A stretch of 64,000 bases of DNA from Colletotrichum lupini (lineage: Eukaryota > Ascomycota > Sordariomycetes > Glomerellales > Glomerellaceae), in the NCBI RefSeq assembly GCF_023278565.1, contig NC_064682.1:3658001-3722000 (forward strand), given 5' to 3'. Under the pieces are notes generated by a model that worked only from the letters and a program-made list of their open reading frames with translations, had not been told where the DNA came from and searched no databases. The translations under genes were made by a program, and so were the position numbers. Positions 60,901 to 64,000 of the stretch are shown piece by piece; positions within the stretch are counted from its first letter, which is position 1; each line of letters starts with the position of its first letter.

Positions 60901-63900
60901 TATTAATAAGCGCGACTTATATAATACGACGACTCTTAACTAAGCACTTTTTATATACTATAATAACCCCGTAATAATATCGATCTTATTATAACGTAGT
61001 ACTAAAATATATAATACCGTGTTATATAATATTATTAGTAAGCTAGCGCGTCTTATAGATATATAAGACTATTAGAGTATAATTAGCTTATTAGTGCGAG
61101 AGCTAAAACTATTAAAAATATTCTATATATTATATTTATACTATTTTTAAATAGCGTCCTAGGGCGGTAACGCTATTATATTATAGTTTTTATAAGAGTT
61201 ATTAAGTATAATTATACGTCTTATTACGGAAATATTAAAGTACGGCGTAAGTTTAATAAAAACGGGCGTTTTAAATATACTATAAAATATAAAAGAGAGT
61301 AGGCTAGGGCCGGTTATTATAAAGGTTTTTTGATTAAAAAGAAAGAGCGCTATATAAAAATAGTATTAATATAATAAGTAAAATAGTAAAGAGAGAGGCG
61401 GGACGCTAATATAAAAAAAATAGTATTAGGGAGGGAGGTAATTAATAAGCAAAGCTAGTAAAAAAAGTAAATAGTTATTAATAATAGACGTAATATTATA
61501 CCCCTAAGGGAAGGAGAAATTATATTTCTTAGTAAGGAGCTTATTATTTTAAGTAGTATTTAATACGATTAGGGATTAAGTATTCTTTAGCTACGTAAAG
61601 GTATAAATTATAGAGCCTACTATTTTTATTAAGCTATATATATATACTATTTTTATTATTTCTAAGAGCACGCTTATAGTCTAACTAACTATTTTATATA
61701 ATATAGATTCCGCGCTTAATATAAGTATTTTACCTTTAGACTACTTAATAATATAGCTCTTCGAGTAGTCTTTCTATAATAAAAATAAGCTCGAAAAATA
61801 ATAAAAGGCCGTTAAAGTCGTAAGATAGAAACGTAGTAAGAAAAGGGCTCGTATTAATACTTATAGGTTTTTTTACGGTATAATAACGTACGTATCGTTA
61901 ATAGTATTTACTAATACGAAAAAGATAATATATACCCCGCTATGCCTAACGACTTATCCGAGGATAACTAAATAGTACTAAATATATTAAATATAAGAAG
62001 AGAGCTTAGTAACTTTAGGTAAAAAGCCGGTAATAAATATAATATAACCGTACCCGCTTTTACTATAGCTACGCTAATATAAGAGATTATTAAGAATAGA
62101 TATACTACTATTATTTTAATAAAGTTTAATAGTAACGAAAAGGTAGTATTAAGGGTAAGTATTCCGTTTTAAAATAAGTAAGTACGGAGAGAACTCCTAA
62201 AGCTTTTTAAGAGCGCTAGTTAGGATATTAATAGGGGATACTAATTATAAAGGGGATATGCTAGCTCGTATAAGGGTCGAGCTACTAAAAAGATATATCG
62301 TAATAATAAAGCTAGTTAAAGTAGCTTTTTTATTATATATTAAACTATTTATCTAATTATATATTAAACTATTTATCTAATTATATTATTTAATATAACC
62401 TTATATATAAATATATAAAATAGTATAATTATACTTTTACTAGGTCTATATAGTTATAGTATTATAATATTATAAGTAAATACCGCTATTATAAATACGA
62501 GCTTACTAATAATTTAGACTAGAGGCCTATATTAAAGCCTTTATTAATAAAAAGAGTAGACATTTTTAATTACGAAAACTTATTATATATAGATATAGCT
62601 ACGTATTATAATACTAGCGAGTGTATATCTACTTATATAGCTATATAAATTTAGACTATCTAACGATAGCTAATGCCTATAACGTAGCCTTTTTATTATT
62701 AATCTCTAAGAGATTTGCTTTTCTAAAGAAAACGCTATATATATATAGCCCTAGCTTATTTAAATAAATATTTACGTTAAAATAATAGTATAGCGAGGTT
62801 TAATAGTCTATATAGCCTAGTCCTTATATTTTAAAATAGTCGAAGCTATTTATACTACTATAAGTAGCGCTTATATATTTTATAGTATAGTCGTAGGGAT
62901 CCGTAACTCCCTCGGGTAGGATTAGCTAGCTAATTATTAACTTTTATAGGTTTTTAAAAACGGAGATTATATTAAAGTATAATAAGAATACGTCGAGCGG
63001 CCCTAACTATATAACGCGACTTAAGCACCCCGTTTTTAGTATATTATAGGCTATTATAAAACTAATAATAGCGTTAATTTATACGCCGTTAAGTAGGATA
63101 ACTATGCCTATTTAATATAGGAAGTAAAAGAGAACCTTTTTAGGTATAGCTAATTAATAGCCGAGTATAACGAGACCTACTAGTGCGCACTAGGCCTTAG
63201 GAGTGGTTATTAATATAATAAATAGACCGGACGAGGTTAATAAAAAGCGGGTTTAGTTATGCCGCTTATTAATTTATAGTTAATAGATATAAACTTAACG
63301 GTAATAAACTAGGTTAGATAAAGGAGTAAACTTCTTAATACTCTAAGTTATTAATTAACTTATACCGTTACGTAAAGTAACTAGATATAGTATACTACTT
63401 AAAGTAATTCTAGGGCCGCTAATCTAGCTTTAATATAACTAAGGGTGCGTTATTAAATCTAAAACGAGCTCCCTTTTAATTATAATATATATACCCTAGA
63501 TCGAAGAGCGGCTTCTAGGGTATATAAAGATTTACTAATTTAGTAATAACTTTACCGCAAGGTCTTAAAAGAATATTTATAGCTATATATATATATATAA
63601 GCTAAAATATAATATTATAACGTCCTATTAAGATACTATTCGAAAAGAGCATTTCTACTTTTAAGGTATTACTAACTAACTAAAATATCCCTAAAGTTTT
63701 TGCGTTTATTTAACGTTATAAGTAAATAGGTTTTTTTTATATTACCCTATATAGAGCGACCGGTGCTTCCTAAGAGTAGCCTTTAAATAACGTTCCGCCC
63801 CCCGCTTATTTTAAAAAAACGAATAAAATAAATTTAATCCCGTATTACTAATAATAACTAACCGTTATTTTATTAATTTATAATAGGGGCTCGCTAGGCT

Positions 63901-64000
63901 TTAAACGCCGCATTTTATAATAAAAAACGTTAAATAGGGCGTCTTAAAAAACCTATTAAAATAAAGATTAAGTAGTACGGTTCTAGTTATAATATCGATA
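60901..64000. other. RIP-mutated DNA to the right edge, nothing firmly identified
   Basis: AT-rich. Some protein-like plus-strand reading occurs around 61480-61740 but no family was recognised. No terminal repeats or structural RNA were seen. Confidence 0.35.

Larger units (their letters stand above)
24401..64000. repeat. RIP-mutated AT-rich repeat block
   Basis: From about 24.4 kb to the right edge the sequence is very AT-rich. CpA and TpG are almost absent, TpA is everywhere and CpG is retained, the dinucleotide pattern left by RIP acting on CpA. Recovered coding relics show TAA/TAG at positions expected to be Gln or Trp and conservative C-to-T type replacements. Short less-mutated islands remain at 36.65-37.13 kb, about 44.4-44.95 kb and 51.0-51.9 kb. 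This is likely constitutive heterochromatin, perhaps subtelomeric or next to a centromere. No intact gene was found. Confidence 0.85.

Noticed and set aside
24401..64000. Mitochondrial DNA or another organism as the source of the AT-rich block
   Set aside because: The relics are nuclear fungal transposons and the CpA/TpG loss with CpG retention is RIP, not an organellar bias.

Overview
The window is nuclear DNA of a filamentous ascomycete (Pezizomycotina). The genes carry short GT-AG introns of about 50-90 bp (plus one GC-AG intron). The families are typically fungal: Zn2Cys6 regulator, TRI5-type terpene synthase, DIT1-type isocyanide synthase, DHA2 transporter and DUF3435 recombinase. About 60% of the window is AT-rich DNA with almost no CpA/TpG but retained CpG, the signature of repeat-induced point mutation (RIP). 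The species cannot be named from sequence alone.

Region 1 (1-8.6 kb) is a gene graveyard. It holds the tail of one member and a broken second member of a fungal paralogous family. It also holds a Zn2Cys6 regulator gene on the minus strand split by a 443-bp hAT-type MITE with an 8-bp target duplication, a coiled-coil protein fragment and an SGNH-hydrolase tail.

Region 2 (8.6-19.9 kb) looks like a secondary-metabolite cluster. It contains a TRI5-type sesquiterpene synthase with an in-frame stop, a stand-alone isocyanide synthase (minus strand), a divergently transcribed NRPS-like enzyme (adenylation - carrier - BAHD acyltransferase, one frameshift) and an intact 14-TM DHA2 exporter. The isocyanide synthase plus A-T-transferase parts match, as two genes, what is one fused protein in the CrmA type of fungal isocyanide synthase-NRPS. 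A plausible route is: the isocyanide synthase makes an amino-acid isonitrile, the A-T-transferase protein activates and transfers an acyl group, the exporter removes the product, and the broken Zn2Cys6 factor once regulated it.

Region 3 (20-24 kb) is ordinary: a two-RRM RNA-binding protein and a 702-aa membrane-anchored protein of unknown function, both on the minus strand.

Region 4 (24.4-64 kb) is a RIP-destroyed repeat block. Recognisable relics are a Gypsy LTR retrotransposon (minus strand, with both LTR ends), a Copia reverse transcriptase fragment, a 1.1-kb inverted pair with a 13-nt minisatellite, and a DUF3435 tyrosine recombinase of the Starship-captain type. The recombinase relic lies behind an unmutated, hairpin-rich promoter island. 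Further right are a relic of a host-type gene family, a Tad1-type LINE, a 300-bp direct repeat pair with unequal RIP damage, and an ankyrin-repeat gene relic. No intact gene is visible there. Relics were recognised by reading frames whose only interruptions are mostly TAA/TAG at Gln/Trp positions.
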